A DNA stretch of 64,000 nucleotides from Chelydra serpentina (Eukaryota > Chordata > Testudines > Chelydridae): positions 41,233,001 through 41,297,000 of the forward strand of contig JBAIAC010000004.1 in assembly GCA_037349315.1 (NCBI GenBank), written 5' to 3'. Position numbers and translations under genes: made by a program. Below the pieces are notes generated by a model. It saw nothing but the letters and a program-made list of their open reading frames with translations, had not been told where the DNA came from and did no database searches. Positions 43,340 through 54,430 of the stretch are shown here, one piece after another. Positions within the stretch are counted from its first letter, which is position 1. The number at the start of each line of letters is the position of its first letter.

Positions 43340-43972
43340 AGTTATCTCATCATAGAAGGCAATTATGACTTGCCCTTGGTGAATCCATGCTGACTGTTCC
43401 AGATCACTTTCCCCTCCTTTAAGTGGTTCAGAATTGATTCCTTGAGGACCTGTTCCATGATTTTTCCAGGGACTGAGGTGAGACTGACTGGCCTGTAGTT
43501 CCCCGGATCTTCCTTCTTCCCTTTTTTAAAGATGGGCACTACATTAGCTTTTTTCCAGTCATCCGGGACCTCCCCTGATTACGATGATTTGTCAAAGATA
43601 ATGGCCAATGGCTCTGCAATCACATCGGCCAACTCCTTTAGCACCCTCGGATGCACTGCATCCGGCCCTTTGGACTGGTGTTCGTCCAGCTTTTCTAAAT
43701 AGTCCCGAACTACTTCTTTCTCCACAGAGGGCTGGTCACCTCCTCCCCATACCATGCTGTGGAGTGCAGCCGCCTGGGAGCTGACCTTGTCTGTGAAGAC
43801 AGAGGCAAAAAAAAGTATTGAGTACACTAGCTTTCTCCACATCCTTTGTCACTAGGTTCCCTCCCTCATTCAGCAAGGGGCCGACACTTTCCTTGACTTT
43901 CTTCTTGTTGCTCACATACCTGACGAAACCCTTCTTGTTACTTCTAACATCTCCGGCTAGCTGCAACTCCAA
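43340..43972 (-). pseudogene. CR1 ORF2, RT N-terminal part and linker, frameshifted
   Basis: Frames 43579-43842 and 43736-43972 carry EELQ-type linker sequence ([15 protein letters not shown]), [20 protein letters not shown] and [20 protein letters not shown], i.e. the start of the RT domain. They are offset from each other and from the C-terminal frame by small indels; a GAA-rich run near 43805 is one site. Confidence 0.9.
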
Positions 43973-45010
43973 TGTGATTTGGCCTTCCTAATTACACTCC
44001 TGCATGCCTGAACAATATTTTTATACTCCTCCCTGCTCATTTGTCCAATCTTCCACTTCTTGTAAGCTGCTTTTTTGTGTTTAAGACGAGCAAGGATTTC
44101 ACTGTTAAGCCAAGCTGGTCGCCTGCCATATTTACTTTTCTTTCTACACATCGGGATGGTTTGTTCCTGCAACCTCAATAAGGATTCTTTAAAATACAGC
44201 CAGCTTTCCTCGACTCCTTTCCCCCTCATGTTATTCTCCCAGGGGACCTTGCCCATCAGTTCCCTGAGGGAGTCAAAGTCTGCTTTTCTGAAGTCCAGGC
44301 TCTGTATTCTACCGCTCACCTTTCTTCCTTGTGTCAGGATCCTGAACTCGACCATCTCATGGTCACTGCCTCCCAGGTTCCCATCCACTATTGCTTCCTC
44401 TACTATTTCTTCCCTGTTTGTGAGCAGCAGGTCAAGAAGAGCTTTTCCCCTAGTTGGTTCCTCCAGCAATTGCACCAGGAAATTGTCCCCTACACTCTCC
44501 AAAAACTTCCTGGATTGTCTGTGGACCGCTGTATTGCTCTCCCAGCAGATATCGGGGTAATTAAAGTCACCCATGAGAACCAGGGCCTGTGATCTAGTAA
44601 CTTCTGTTAGTTGCTGGAAGAAAGCCTCGTCCACCTCATCCCCCTGGTCTGGTGGTCTATAGCAGACTCCCACCACGACATTACCCTTGTTGTTCACACT
44701 TCTAAATTTAATCCAGAGACTCAAGTTTTTTCTGCAGTTTCATACTGGAGCTCTGAGCAGTCATACTGCTCTCTTACATACAACGCAACTCCCCCACCTT
44801 TTCTGCCCTGCCTATCCTTCCTGAACTGTTTATATCCATCCATGACAGTACTCCAATCATGTGAGTTATCCCACCAAGTCTCTGTTATTCCAATTACATC
44901 CTAATTCCTTGACTGTGCCAGGACTTCCAGTTCTCCCTGCTTGTTCCCCAGGCTTCTTGCATTTGTGTATAGGCATTTAAGATAACTCACCAATTGTCCT
45001 GCTGTTCCAG
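43957..45010 (-). pseudogene. CR1 ORF2 APE-type endonuclease
   Basis: From about 45000 the minus strand reads TNARSLGNKQGELEVL, then ITETWWD and GGGVALYV, with a stop near 44906 and another near 44728. The following 255-codon open frame (43957-44724) contains [17 protein letters not shown] (residues 52-59) and SDHEMV (120-125), the catalytic boxes of the AP-endonuclease that nicks target DNA. The linker [10 protein letters not shown]...KKAAYKKWK follows. Key catalytic residues are present; the gene is inactivated by the stops and downstream shifts. Confidence 0.95.
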
Positions 45011-45115
45011 TATGGGGCAGGAGCCCTCCCCTCTTGCACTCACCTACTTGTGCTTCCTCCTGGTATCCCACTTCCCCACTTACCTCGGGGCTTTGGTCTC
45101 CTTCCCCCGGTGAAC

Positions 45116-45685
45116 CTAGTTTAAAGCCCTCCTCACTAGGTTAGCCAGCCTGCTTCCAAAGATGCTCTTCCCTCTCTTCGTCAGGTGTAGCCCATCTCTG
45201 CCTAGCACTCCTTCTTCTTGGAACACCATCCCATGGTCAAAGAATCCAAACCCTTCTCTCCGACACCATCTGCGTAGCCATTCATTGACTTCCACGATTT
45301 GATGGTCTCTACCCCGGCCTTTTCCTGCCACAGGGAGAATGGACGAGAACACTTGCGCCTCAAATGCCTTTATCCTTCTTCCCAGAGCCACGTAGTCTGC
45401 AGTAATACGCTCAAGGTAATTCTTGGCAGTATCATTGGTGCCCACATGGAGAAGCAGGAAGGGGTAGCAATCTGAGGGCTTGATGAGTCTCGGTAGTCTC
45501 TCCTTCACATCATGAATCCTAGCCCCTGGCAAGCAGCACACCTCTCGGTTCCCGGTCAGGGCGGCAGATAGATGACTCAGTCCCCCTGAGGAGAGAGTCC
45601 CCGACCACCACCACCCTCCTCCTCCCCTTGGGAGTGGTGGTCGTGGAACCCCCATCCATAGGACTGTGCATCTCATGCCTTCCAA
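45116..45685 (-). pseudogene. CR1 ORF1, esterase (SGNH) domain, second part
   Basis: After a frame change at about 45535 the ORF1 protein continues with REVCCLPGARIHDV, LLLHVGTNDTAKN (G82-T83-N84-D85) and DGLHLTKRG (D164, H167 of this frame), ending at 45116. With the GDS box of the upstream frame these are the Ser, Asn and Asp-His elements of SGNH/GDSL esterases, a domain known in ORF1 of CR1 elements. The esterase probably acts in membrane or particle interactions of the ORF1 protein; its exact role is unsettled. Confidence 0.9.
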
Positions 45686-46142
45686 TCAGTGGAGTCTCCT
45701 TCTGCTCTGTTCCCTCAGATGTATCATTCACTCCACTCTCTGCACTAGTACCTGTGGAGAGAACATGAAAACGGTTGCTCAGCTGAATATGCGTTTCTGG
45801 TACATGGACTTGTCTCATATTCTTTCCTCTTCTGGAGGTCACATGCCGCCAATTATCCTCACTGGCCTTCTGTCCCCGGTGCGTAGCCTGCTCTGAATCC
45901 TCAGAACACTGTGCCCGCTGAATCCTTTCCTGACGTCTATCCAGGAACTCCTCATTTTCTTTTATGGAACGCAGGGTTGATACTCCTTTCTCCAGACCTT
46001 GAATCTTCTCCTCCAATATGGAGATCAGCTTGCACTTTGTACAGACAAAGTCGCTTCTATCCTGTGGAAGAAAGACAAACATGGCACATCCTGTGCAGGT
46101 CATGACAGCGGATCGCTCAGCATCCATAGTCCCTTCCTTCAA
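45519..46142 (-). pseudogene. CR1 ORF1, N-terminal part with zinc-finger-like motif and coiled coil
   Basis: 207 codons. Residues 16-37 have CxxC-X14-CxxC (C16, C19, C34, C37), the PHD-like/zinc-finger motif described for turtle CR1 ORF1. Residues about 39-65 (ISILEEKIQGLEKGVSTL) form a heptad-like coiled coil. A polar linker follows, then RRVVVVGDSLLRG near residue 183, the nucleophile Ser box of the esterase domain. The frame runs off into non-homologous residues at its end, marking a frameshift of one unit near 45535 relative to 45116-45685. Confidence 0.9.
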
Positions 46143-46540
46143 AGAGTTTCCTCACTTGTGGCAGAAGCTACTCAGGGAAACCTGCAAGGGGGATGCCGCA
46201 GTAGGCTCTCTCCAGGCGAACTCCCAGGCTAACTCCACCTGTTTGCTTCTCTGCTATACGCTGCTCAGCTGGTTCGCAGCTGACTGACTTTCTTTGTAGA
46301 AGAGCCTGGAACAAAGCACTCCCAATTCACACTATTCAAACAGGCAATCAAACAGTCAAGCACACAGTCAAACTGCCAAACTGTCCCCTCAACAGATACT
46401 CACTCCCCCGTCTGCAGCCCCCTGGTTGTTCTGCCTCTGCCTTTAGTTTGGGTTAAAGGAGTTAGGAATGGCAAGGATAGCTTGCCCCCTTTGCACTCCC
46501 CTTCCAAACTCCCTCTCAAACTCCCCTGTTTGCAGCTCCT
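46143..46540 (-). promoter_or_regulatory. CR1 5' leader (internal promoter region)
   Basis: GC-richer untranslated leader of the CR1 at 42150. LINE leaders carry internal pol II promoters; no TATA motif is visible here, as expected. Exact 5' end uncertain by about 100 bases. Confidence 0.6.
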
Positions 46541-47859
46541 GTTCGCATGTATGCATGCGCAGACACACACCTGCACATTGTTAGTCTGGTATCTCACTCC
46601 AATTCCCAGAGGACAAATGACCAAATCACAGTACAACTATCACAGTTGGTACTAACTCACACACGTACTGGCCGTGCCAGCAGAGAGGTCAAAAACTGAA
46701 TGGACAATTGAAACTGAGCTACTTTCTCCCCTTCTAGATCAGGACTGAGCCGTGTTGGGGGATGTTGTGAGGAAACCGGTCTTGTCACTAACTGTGTTGT
46801 ACCTGTTCTTTGGATATTAGGATCTCTAGAATTATTACATTTTTTACATTTCCACTAAAAATGTATGCATAAATATTTAAAGTTCATCTGGCAAATGGAT
46901 TACATGAATCGCTGATAATCCATTTGACAATTTCTATGGTCTAAATTCTCACTGGATGAATTGATCATTGTGGGGAATGCCCTTTTTTCTTTCCCTTCTG
47001 TTCCTACCATAAGCACTTTCCTGAAGGATGATGGGGAAAGGAAAAGAAATGTTTAAGACCAAAAAAACCCCAAAACTAATCTGAAGGCATTTGAGGTTAC
47101 AAAAAGAAAAAGCCCAAGCAGAATCAATACTTAATTAATGCTTTTTAACACCCCTGCAGTAAGAGAAGTTTCGCAGACATATTAACTGCCAATGCAACTT
47201 TCGCTGCAGTGAGAGAGCAAAGGCTAAAGCTGAAGTGAAGTGTGTAAAAGTCAGGGTGCAAACGAAGGTGAAAGATGGGAAACTCTTGACTTCGAAACCA
47301 CATAAACAAAGCCAGATGAACTAGTCTAGAGAGGAGGAGTAGAGAACCTAAGACTATTTTTTACCATGGGCTAAATCTTGCTGACCTTACTTAGGCAAGG
47401 CTCCCACTGAAGCGAAAAGGAGTTTTTTCCTCAATAAAGGACTGCAGATTTGTGCCTGATAATTCTACCCTTCCTGCTGAATCGGGTCAGCTATAAATGA
47501 TGTGACTAGTGTGACAGCAATAAACAGCTTTAGTAATAGGTATCTCAATTCAGTGAAGAGACGCTAACATGTCTGGAAGTCTTTGGGTATGCGTGCCTTA
47601 TAATTGTTATTATTATTAATACTATCATGTTTACCAGGGCTGTGTCACCCCTCACAAATGAGAGAGAACACCAGTGTATACTCACAAAGGGTCTGATCTA
47701 AAATCCATTGAAGTCAATGAAAAGACTCCACTGGACTGTGGATGAGACCCATATAGAACAGCTACCAAAAGAAGAACATTGAAGTTAGTGGCTAGATTAT
47801 AAACATGCAGTGATCTAGTGCACTTGGATATTGACACACCAGGTAATACCTAAAGGTGT
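46541..47859. other. Non-coding DNA with two weak hairpin-element traces
   Basis: About 47385-47470 and 47691-47750 (AATCCATTGAAGTCAATGAA) are diverged pieces of the AAGTCAATGG hairpin family. Otherwise nothing supported. Confidence 0.45.
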
Positions 47860-48340
47860 GGTAATGTCACACCTGGGATAGGAGCAGTCTGACCTAGTGG
47901 TCAAAGCAGGCATCAGGTTGGGTCAGACAACAGGAGGTCAGAGTCCAAGACAGGCCTGAGGCAAACCAAGAGTTGAGCATCAGGCAGGGTGAGGTTACCA
48001 GGAGACCAGAGGCAGGAGACAAACTTGAAAGCAGAATCATGGATTGGAAAGCAGAGTCGGGCTGGGTCAGGATACCAGGAAGTCAAGCCAGGGGAGCAGA
48101 ATGGATCCCAGTTGCATGGACAACTTCCTCCTCCAATATAGGAGCTGTGGACTAATCAGGACCCCCAGCATCCTGCCACTCAGTTTCCAGGACCGGAGTA
48201 CCCTATCAGGTCTCAGCTTCTGCCATAGCAACTGTTGGCAGGTTGGCACTTGCTATCTCCTAAGAGTCCTGTAGATCCAGCTTTGAGATCCTTGGTCCCT
48301 GGCAGGTGAGCTAGCTCACCAAGCCACCGCCTCCTCTACT
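47860..48340. repeat. CAGG/GGTCA-rich imperfect repeat, possibly LTR-derived
   Basis: Short degenerate direct repeats such as CAGGAGGTCAGAG, CCAGGAGACCAGAGGCAGG and CCAGGAAGTCAAGCCAGG. Resembles sequences found in reptile LTRs, but no ends were found. Short open frames inside reflect the purine bias. Confidence 0.35.
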
Positions 48341-48654
48341 CTCAGAGACCTAAATCCCCAAGAAAGTCTAGTATTTATTTTGTCAGGGGATCAAGTTTGT
48401 AAATTCTTTGGCTGTGTGTAAATCAGTTTTCAAGGAGAGAAAATCAAGTTTCTGCTTTGTATTTGGCTTCATGTTAAGGCTGATTATGGAGATGTGGAAG
48501 CTTCTTCACTGTTAAGGTTGTGACTATCTTTATGTTAGAAGCTGGATTTTCATCTCCACACACACACACAGACACTTCTTTAACTTCACTCAGACGGGAA
48601 AATGTGAGGATTAATCCAACAAGACATATGTAAGATAACTTGTATTGTTGTTTG

Positions 48655-48898
48655 CAATGTTGTAGGCATGTTGGTTCCAGGATATTAGAGAGACAAGGTG
48701 AGTGAAATAATATCTTTTATTAGACAAACTTCTGTTGTTGAAAGAGAAATGCTTTTGAGCTTACACAGAGCTCTTCTTCAGGTCAGGGAAAAGTACTTAG
48801 AGACTTACCTGTCACACGCTGAGTACCTTTCCCAGACCCGAAGAAGAGCTCTGTGTAAGCTTGTCTCTTTCTACAACAAAAGTCGGCCCAATAAAAGC
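48655..48898. mobile_element. Second Penelope-like inverted terminal-repeat pair
   Basis: Left half, minus strand, reads CCTGAAGAAGAGCTCTGTGT, TTGTCTAATAAAAGATATTA, CACCTTGTCTCTCTAATATCC. Right half, plus strand, reads CCCGAAGAAGAGCTCTGTGT, TTGTCTCTTTCTACAAC and AAGTCGGCCCAATAAAAG. The two are inverted copies joined head-to-head (arms 48758-48796 and 48821-48861). Their layout matches the terminal arms of the Penelope-like element at 3585, although the sequence is a different family. The right arm is cut at 48898 by LTR sequence. Confidence 0.6.
48758..48861. ncRNA. Inverted pair of hammerhead-like motifs (degenerate)
   Basis: Minus-strand copy: CTGAAGA core box, then A, stem II GAGCT/AGCTC with loop CTGTGTA, followed by AAAA where GAAA is expected. 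Plus-strand copy: CCGAAGA, same stem II, but the GAAA part is deleted. The minus-strand CTGAAGA fits the CUGANGA consensus. Each copy has lost one essential part. Confidence 0.3.
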
Positions 48899-49230
48899 GT
48901 GACAGTCTATACCCTTATGTTCACCACTTTTACAAGACTATTATACATTTTGTACAAAGTATGCATTGTGAGATATCATTTGAAAACCCATAATTTGCTG
49001 ATCGTTATTGTCCTGGTAAAATATGTGTGACAACATTGTATGTAAAGTTACAAGATTTTACAGCATGACATTGCTCAGACATGTTCCTAGTTTAGAAAAG
49101 CAAGCACAAACCAATTCCACAGAGACAAAAGGAAAACTGATGCCTCAGCCAAGCGTCAACATAATCAGATGGACTACCACCTGGTTAAGTGGGCATTCTT
49201 TGGCAGGAAGAAGGGTGTAAGCAAAATCAC
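48899..49230 (+). mobile_element. LTR 5' fragment
   Basis: GTGACAGTCTATACCC at 48900 is followed by TTTTGTACAAAGTATGCATTG, AAACCCATAATTTGCTGATC and TTATTGTCCTGGTAAAATAT, paralleling 50985-51060 and 20205-20290. It interrupts the Penelope-like arm on its left. The 3' half of the LTR was not recognised. Confidence 0.6.
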
Positions 49231-50909
49231 AGGACTAGAAAAATAACGTAAGAATAACAGCAGAATCCACGTCATATATACTCACAAATCCACTGGGCTC
49301 TAGGTTTCCCTTAAAGTGAGATTAAGCATTAAGGAATTCACCATCCTGAGGTCCCATTGAGGTTCAGGTTTAATTCCCTTTTTATGCACCTATTCCTTAT
49401 TCATCTATATCTGAGATCATATTTGATTAAGTGTTGACCTCTTGTCCATGTTTGTCATTCCTGCTACCCATTTTGGGGGTTCTGTCATAAACATTTGCAC
49501 AAATAGAAGATTCTCTGTACAATGTGGTTAAGGAAGTCTGGCTAAATAAAACCTTTGCAATCAAGACAGTTTATCACAAGATATATAATGCTAAATCTTC
49601 TGACCCAAGCTTACTCACTAATGCTAACTTTTAGTAGGCCTAATTGTGCTAGCTATTACCACCATGAGGCCTCAAGCTAAATACTAAGCTTCAGCCTCAC
49701 TGCAATGTCCATCTTTACGTTTCTTTACTTATTCCTACTTGCTTTAGTTTCATTTGCACTAATTTATCAAGTATCTTAACTCTTTCTAATATATAAATGA
49801 TTATTTACCTACGCTCATGTCATTGGTCAAAGGTCAATATTAGATTGAATTCATGTAGCTCATGGTCACTGCTTCTAGGCTCTCTTTTATTTACAGTTTT
49901 TCTTCAAATATTTTGTAATTGGATAAATTTGAGCTCTATTGTTTAGTTGTGATTGATTAGATAAGTCACTTGGTAATGTTTCTGTTCTCTAAAGGGATCA
50001 GTACATCAACCTTTCTAGCATGCATTTTTGCACATCCAAATGTAAATTCAGTTTCCACGCCTATTCTCACATGACCCTTTGAAATTCCTTCTCACAAACA
50101 TTTGTGCCAGGGAAACTCAAACATCAAAGGTTTGTAAACCCAAAAGGGGTGTTTTCATGTTCAAAGAAAATTCATTTAGCCTTTCAACCAAATAGTCTCC
50201 ATTCCAAACTGTTTTTGCATTATTCACTCAGCTGTACTTTCTAATATGCATCATTAAAGCAGATGTTTAAAGCATTTTTCTTACATGCAGATGAACCCCT
50301 GATACAAAGCAACAAAATAAACCTTTTACAATACACTATCTCTTTCCTTTTTCATATAACCAACATACACTGGTAAACAAGACTGATTCCTGCAAATGAA
50401 ACCAATTAAGCATAAAAAGTATTTAATTTGTGTCATCCTATTATCTCAAACACTCTGAAGAAAATAAACTTTTATATGGCTCTCCTAAAAGGGACCTTAT
50501 TTTGCAAATTATTTTTTTTAATTACATGAATGACCTTTGTTCAGAAAATGCCCTGTATTTTTCAATATCAAACCTACAGGAACCGGACAATTCTGATTGA
50601 TTAAAGGTGTTTATACCAGAGTCCAGCCAGGATCTGTTATTTCACTAGTCATAGACCACAGCAGGCCATGCATTCTAGCAGTAAATACCACCTCAAGCTC
50701 CCACTGAGGAAATGACCGCCTACCCAGTAGACCTCAGATTGTACATTCTTAGTAGTGCCCTATCAACTTTTATCTCTTTAGCTGCCTCACTAGCAAAGTT
50801 TTAAATATGAGTGGGGAAAGAGTTACTGTTAAAAAAAAAAATCCATCTCATTTTGACTATTTTACAGAAAATGCTGCTTCAGCTCATGTTGGGCTTTTAG
50901 TTCACAGAG
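49231..50909. other. Non-coding DNA, nothing recognised
   Basis: AT-rich, 1.7 kb, no repeat ends or coding signatures seen. Confidence 0.45.
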
Positions 50910-50914
50910 AGCCT

Positions 50915-52049
50915 TGTGACATTATCTGATTAAAATATGACCATTGTTGCTACTACTGTTATATAATTGCAACAAATCTTGTACAAAGTGTGTCATGTAA
51001 GAGGTCTGTGGAAAAGTTATGATTTGCTGAATACTATTGTGCTATTTGTATGCATGCATCATTTTGTATCTGAAGTTAAGAATACTAACTATGTACCTGC
51101 ATTTCAAATGTTTACTCCTCTGGTATTTACTCCACAAGGTATTTAGCCCGCACATCCTGAAGGGACTATTCAAGTTAAATGGCCCATCAAGGAACACTTA
51201 ACTCACAATGGACCATGGAAGACGCCCATCAACACCTGATGAACTTTCATGTGAGCAGTTCTAACTAGAGTATGGGTGATGGCCCCTGCTATGACTCAGC
51301 AGATCATGCAAGGGCATCTGATAAGACCATGTGACACTAAACTCCATCTTGTTACCTGTATTTTTTCACAAGCTGTGCAGAGGGCTTTGTTTGAAACCAT
51401 GGGTTTCCCTCCACATGGCAGAAGCTATAAAAGGCCCTGGAAGTATCTCATTTTGCCTCTTTCCTGCTCAGATGTCTGGATAATGAATTTTTACTAATGG
51501 GAGCATTCTAACCAAGGGACTGAGGACCTTCCAATGATTTGGAAGCAACCAGAGATTTAAGAAGACTGCAGTTTATTTCATCACTGCTTTAATCTTAATC
51601 CAAAAACCTTGCAATTATTGTATGTATTTGATTCCTTTAACCAATTTTAACTCTCATCTCTTTTTTTATAAATAAACCTTTAGATATTAGATGCTGAAGG
51701 ATTGGCAACAGCGTAATTATTGGGTAAGATATGAGTTATATATTGACCTGCCTGTGTGACTGGTCCTTTGGGATCAGAAGAACCTTTTGTTTGATTAAAG
51801 TGGTTTTAAATAACCACTCATCATTAAGTCTTGTGTTTTTGGTGGTGATATAAGGACTGGAATACCCAAGGAGGCTGCATTTCTGACTTCTTGTTAGCCA
51901 GTGTGGTGAGACAGAAGTTTACTTTTGTTGCTGGTTTGATATATCTTATGGAAGAATAACTACCAGTTTTGGGGTGTGTCTGCCCTGTTTCTCAGCAGCT
52001 TGTCCTGAATTTGGTATTCTCAGTTGTGACCCACTGAGGCACTGTGACA
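50915..52049 (+). mobile_element. Solo LTR with 5-bp target duplication
   Basis: Begins TGTGACATTATCTG and ends GGCACTGTGACA. AGCCT lies immediately before (50910-50914) and after (52050-52054), a perfect 5-bp target duplication. A TATA box (GCTATAAAAGG, about 51424) and AATAAA (about 51670) stand 245 bp apart in the order expected of U3-R. No gag, pol or env remains on either side, so it arose by LTR-LTR recombination. At 1135 bp it is long. The same family is at 31330-31982 and partly at 48899. Confidence 0.85.
51424..51434 (+). promoter_or_regulatory. TATA box of the solo LTR
   Basis: GCTATAAAAGG lies about 510 bp into the LTR and about 245 bp before its AATAAA. Likely remnant U3 promoter. 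Confidence 0.6.
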
Positions 52050-52427
52050 AGCCTAAAAAACCCAGGGTATAAACTAAGACACCTAAACCTTAGCCATGTG
52101 GTACTATACTGATGCATTATACAGTGGCCTGATCTGTAGTATTGATTAATACAGAGAAATGCACAGCTGACAGGGTGAGAAAAACGTATAGAGGATGGTA
52201 ACTGAAAGAAAATGGGCAGTTTCTAATACTGAAAGTGTGGGAATAATCAAATGTTAGACATATACTTCCCCTCTCCTCCCACACAAACTGGGGCATATTG
52301 GAAGACCGATTAGAAATAATGACATATCTGAGGGGAGGGTGGTTTGATTTGGTTTGGTTTGGTTAAATGCAATATGGTGTTTGAAATGTAGACTGTTTTC
52401 AGTCTAAAACAGAATCATTTCTCACTA

Positions 52428-52605
52428 CAGTAGAACCTCAGAGTTCCGGACACCTCAGGAATGGAGGTTGTTCATAATTCTGAAATGTTTGTAACTCTGA
52501 ACAAAACATTATCGTTCTTTCAAATGTTTGCAACTGAACTTTGATTTAATACAGCTTTGGAACTTTCCTATGCAGAAGAAAAATGCTGTTTCCCCTTTAT
52601 TTTTT
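52428..52605 (+). mobile_element. Tigger-like (Tc1/mariner) MITE fragment
   Basis: After TA, the start CAGTAGAACCTCAGAGTTCC continues as GGTTGTTCATAATTCTGAAA and TGTTTGTAACTCTGAACAAA, the inverted internal pieces of a family common in turtles. The right terminus is not seen; a CR1 tail follows at 52612. Confidence 0.65.
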
Positions 52606-52611
52606 AGTAGT

Positions 52612-52900
52612 TTATAGATTCATAGATTCTAGGGCTGGAAGGGACCTCGAGAGGTCATTGAGTCCAGCCCCCTGCCCTCATGGCAGGACCAAATACTGTC
52701 TAGACCATCCCTGATAGACATTTATCTAACCTACTCTTAAATATCTCCAGAGATGGAGATTCCACAACCTCCCTGGGCAGTTTATTCCAGTGTTTAACCA
52801 CCTTGACAGTTAGGAACTTTTTCCTAATGTCCAACCTAAACCTCCCTTGCTGCAGTTTAAGCCCATTGCTTCTTTCCCTCCCATGCATCTCACCAGTGCC
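52612..52900 (-). mobile_element. CR1 3' fragment of an older subfamily
   Basis: TTCATAGATTCTAGGGCTGG tail, then the minus strand codes [40 protein letters not shown] and FKSRLDKCL (52700-52870), the CR1 RT C-terminus. Compared with the copy at 42150 it has many substitutions (for example [10 protein letters not shown] versus [10 protein letters not shown]) and CTAG-AGGTCATTGAGTCCAG in the tail. Confidence 0.9.
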
Positions 52901-53888
52901 TTGCCTCCATCTGGATTTTGGCCGTAATATTATTTCCAATATTTGATACAGTACTTAATCAGTACAAGCACTCAGCAAAACAGCTGCTTAGACAACAATG
53001 CTGGGAAGCCTGGCACTAACCAGGCCTCCCCATCCTCTCCGACACACACAGCCTCTCTTACTCCATAGATTTTTCACAGCCTTGCCTTGTTCTAACAAAA
53101 TCCCCCCTTTCCCCGCTCATCTGGTCTGGTACAGTGGAAAGGAGATGCACAAGAACAGCCTAACAACTCTATTAGTTATGAGTCCCAACTCCCTGATAAT
53201 GAAAGCACTACTGAAGTCAATTGAGTTACTTTTACTTTCCAGTTTTTACTAGTTTCTCCATTTTGTGCTATAATTATTATTTATGACAACGATGATGTTA
53301 TTGCCCAGCTTTGATGGAATTGCCTGGTTTTCTCTAGGCATCATTTGTTTAATTTCTGTTTGGAAATTAGTATGATGTCTCAGATAGTGTAGTGAGGTGA
53401 ACAGTTTAAAGGTCAGTCACAAAAGAAGGAAATGAATGACAATAGGAAAATATCTAGAAGTGTTTTTAGACCATGAGATTTCTAATTTTTTTTTGGTCTA
53501 TAAATATTTCAGTAAAAGGACAAAATGCTTACATTTGGATTTTCAAATGCCATTAGTGTTCCAAGTCCTGGAAAAGATTCTAATGGCCTCTTGAACACTG
53601 AAGTAATTTGAGTCCATTTGTCTAATAGTCAGGGATTAAAAGCAGAAACAAAGATCATTAACCATGAAAGTTACACAAATCTGTTGATTTTTAATCATTA
53701 ACACAGCAAATATTTCATTGGTAAAATAATGCAGATCTTAGTATAGCAAGATTCAATGACATAAAAGCAGGTCAATAAGATGTTCTGCCAAGCCCACATT
53801 CTGCTCAGATAGGGCTTTTTATAGTAGTCTTGGATTCAGCTGCTAAGCAAAGAAAATATTTTTAGTACCATACACAAATTTTTCAAGG
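52901..53888. other. Non-coding DNA, nothing recognised
   Basis: No supported features. Confidence 0.45.
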
Positions 53889-53985
53889 TGGACAGAATCA
53901 TAGAAGATTAGGGTTGGAGGAGACCTCAGGAGGTCATCTAGTCCAACCGCCTGCTTAAAACAGGGCCAACCCCAACTAAATCAGA
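53889..53985 (-). mobile_element. Short CR1 3' tail
   Basis: AATCATAGAAGATTAGGGTT, GGAGACCTCAGGAGGTCATC and TAGTCCAACCGCCTGC are the last about 95 bp of CR1, so the copy is extremely 5'-truncated. Confidence 0.9.
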
Positions 53986-54239
53986 GAAAGTCCACAGAGT
54001 GCTGCAGTACTTCAGTTATTCCCTGTAAGGTTTAAGTATCGGTTTGACCCAGCCAGTCAAATTGGTGAAATCCCATTCTCTTTAAAAAGAAGAAAAGGTG
54101 TGAGGAAGGGGAAAGTTACATGTTTACAAACAGAAGTTTGACTATTAATTTTATTTATACAGATTTTGTTTTGTAGGTACTTCTCCTTTATTGCAAGTGC
54201 TTTACAAATTTTAAAGGATACAAAGTAAAACAAATTCAC

Positions 54240-54430
54240 TGTTCATCACTCTGCATCTGACCAATGTTGCTGGCCTGCTGTGAGACCATGGTTAAGTCAC
54301 TTTCCTCCTTCTACCTCCATTTCCCCATCTGTAAAATGGAGATAATTAAACTTACCTCTTTTGTAAAGTGCTTTGCGATTTATGGATGAAAAGCACCATA
54401 TAATTGCTAGATATTGATTATTATTCATAG
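54240..54430 (+). mobile_element. MIR-like SINE
   Basis: GGTTAAGTCACTTTCCTCCT, TTTCCCCATCTGTAAAATGG, AGATAATTAAACTTACCTC, TTTGTAAAGTGCTTTGCG and AAAAGCACCATATAATTGCT occur in MIR order on the plus strand. Best preserved of the MIR-like copies here. Confidence 0.75.

Larger units (their letters stand above)
42150..46540 (-). mobile_element. Near-full-length CR1 LINE (minus strand)
   Basis: The 3' end is at 42150 (ATCATAGAATCTCAGGGTTG), then right-to-left the minus strand reads ORF2 reverse transcriptase, endonuclease, ORF1 and a GC-rich 5' leader to about 46540. At about 4.4 kb it is close to the roughly 4.5 kb of complete CR1 elements. The leader keeps the CCCCTGGTTGTTCTGCCTCT-type sequence typical of turtle CR1, so 5' truncation is minimal. 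Both ORFs carry a few frameshifts and stops, so it is dead but young; it differs only slightly from the copy at 62357. Confidence 0.95.

Noticed and set aside
44075..44560. 161-codon plus-strand frame
   Set aside because: Antisense shadow of the CR1 endonuclease.
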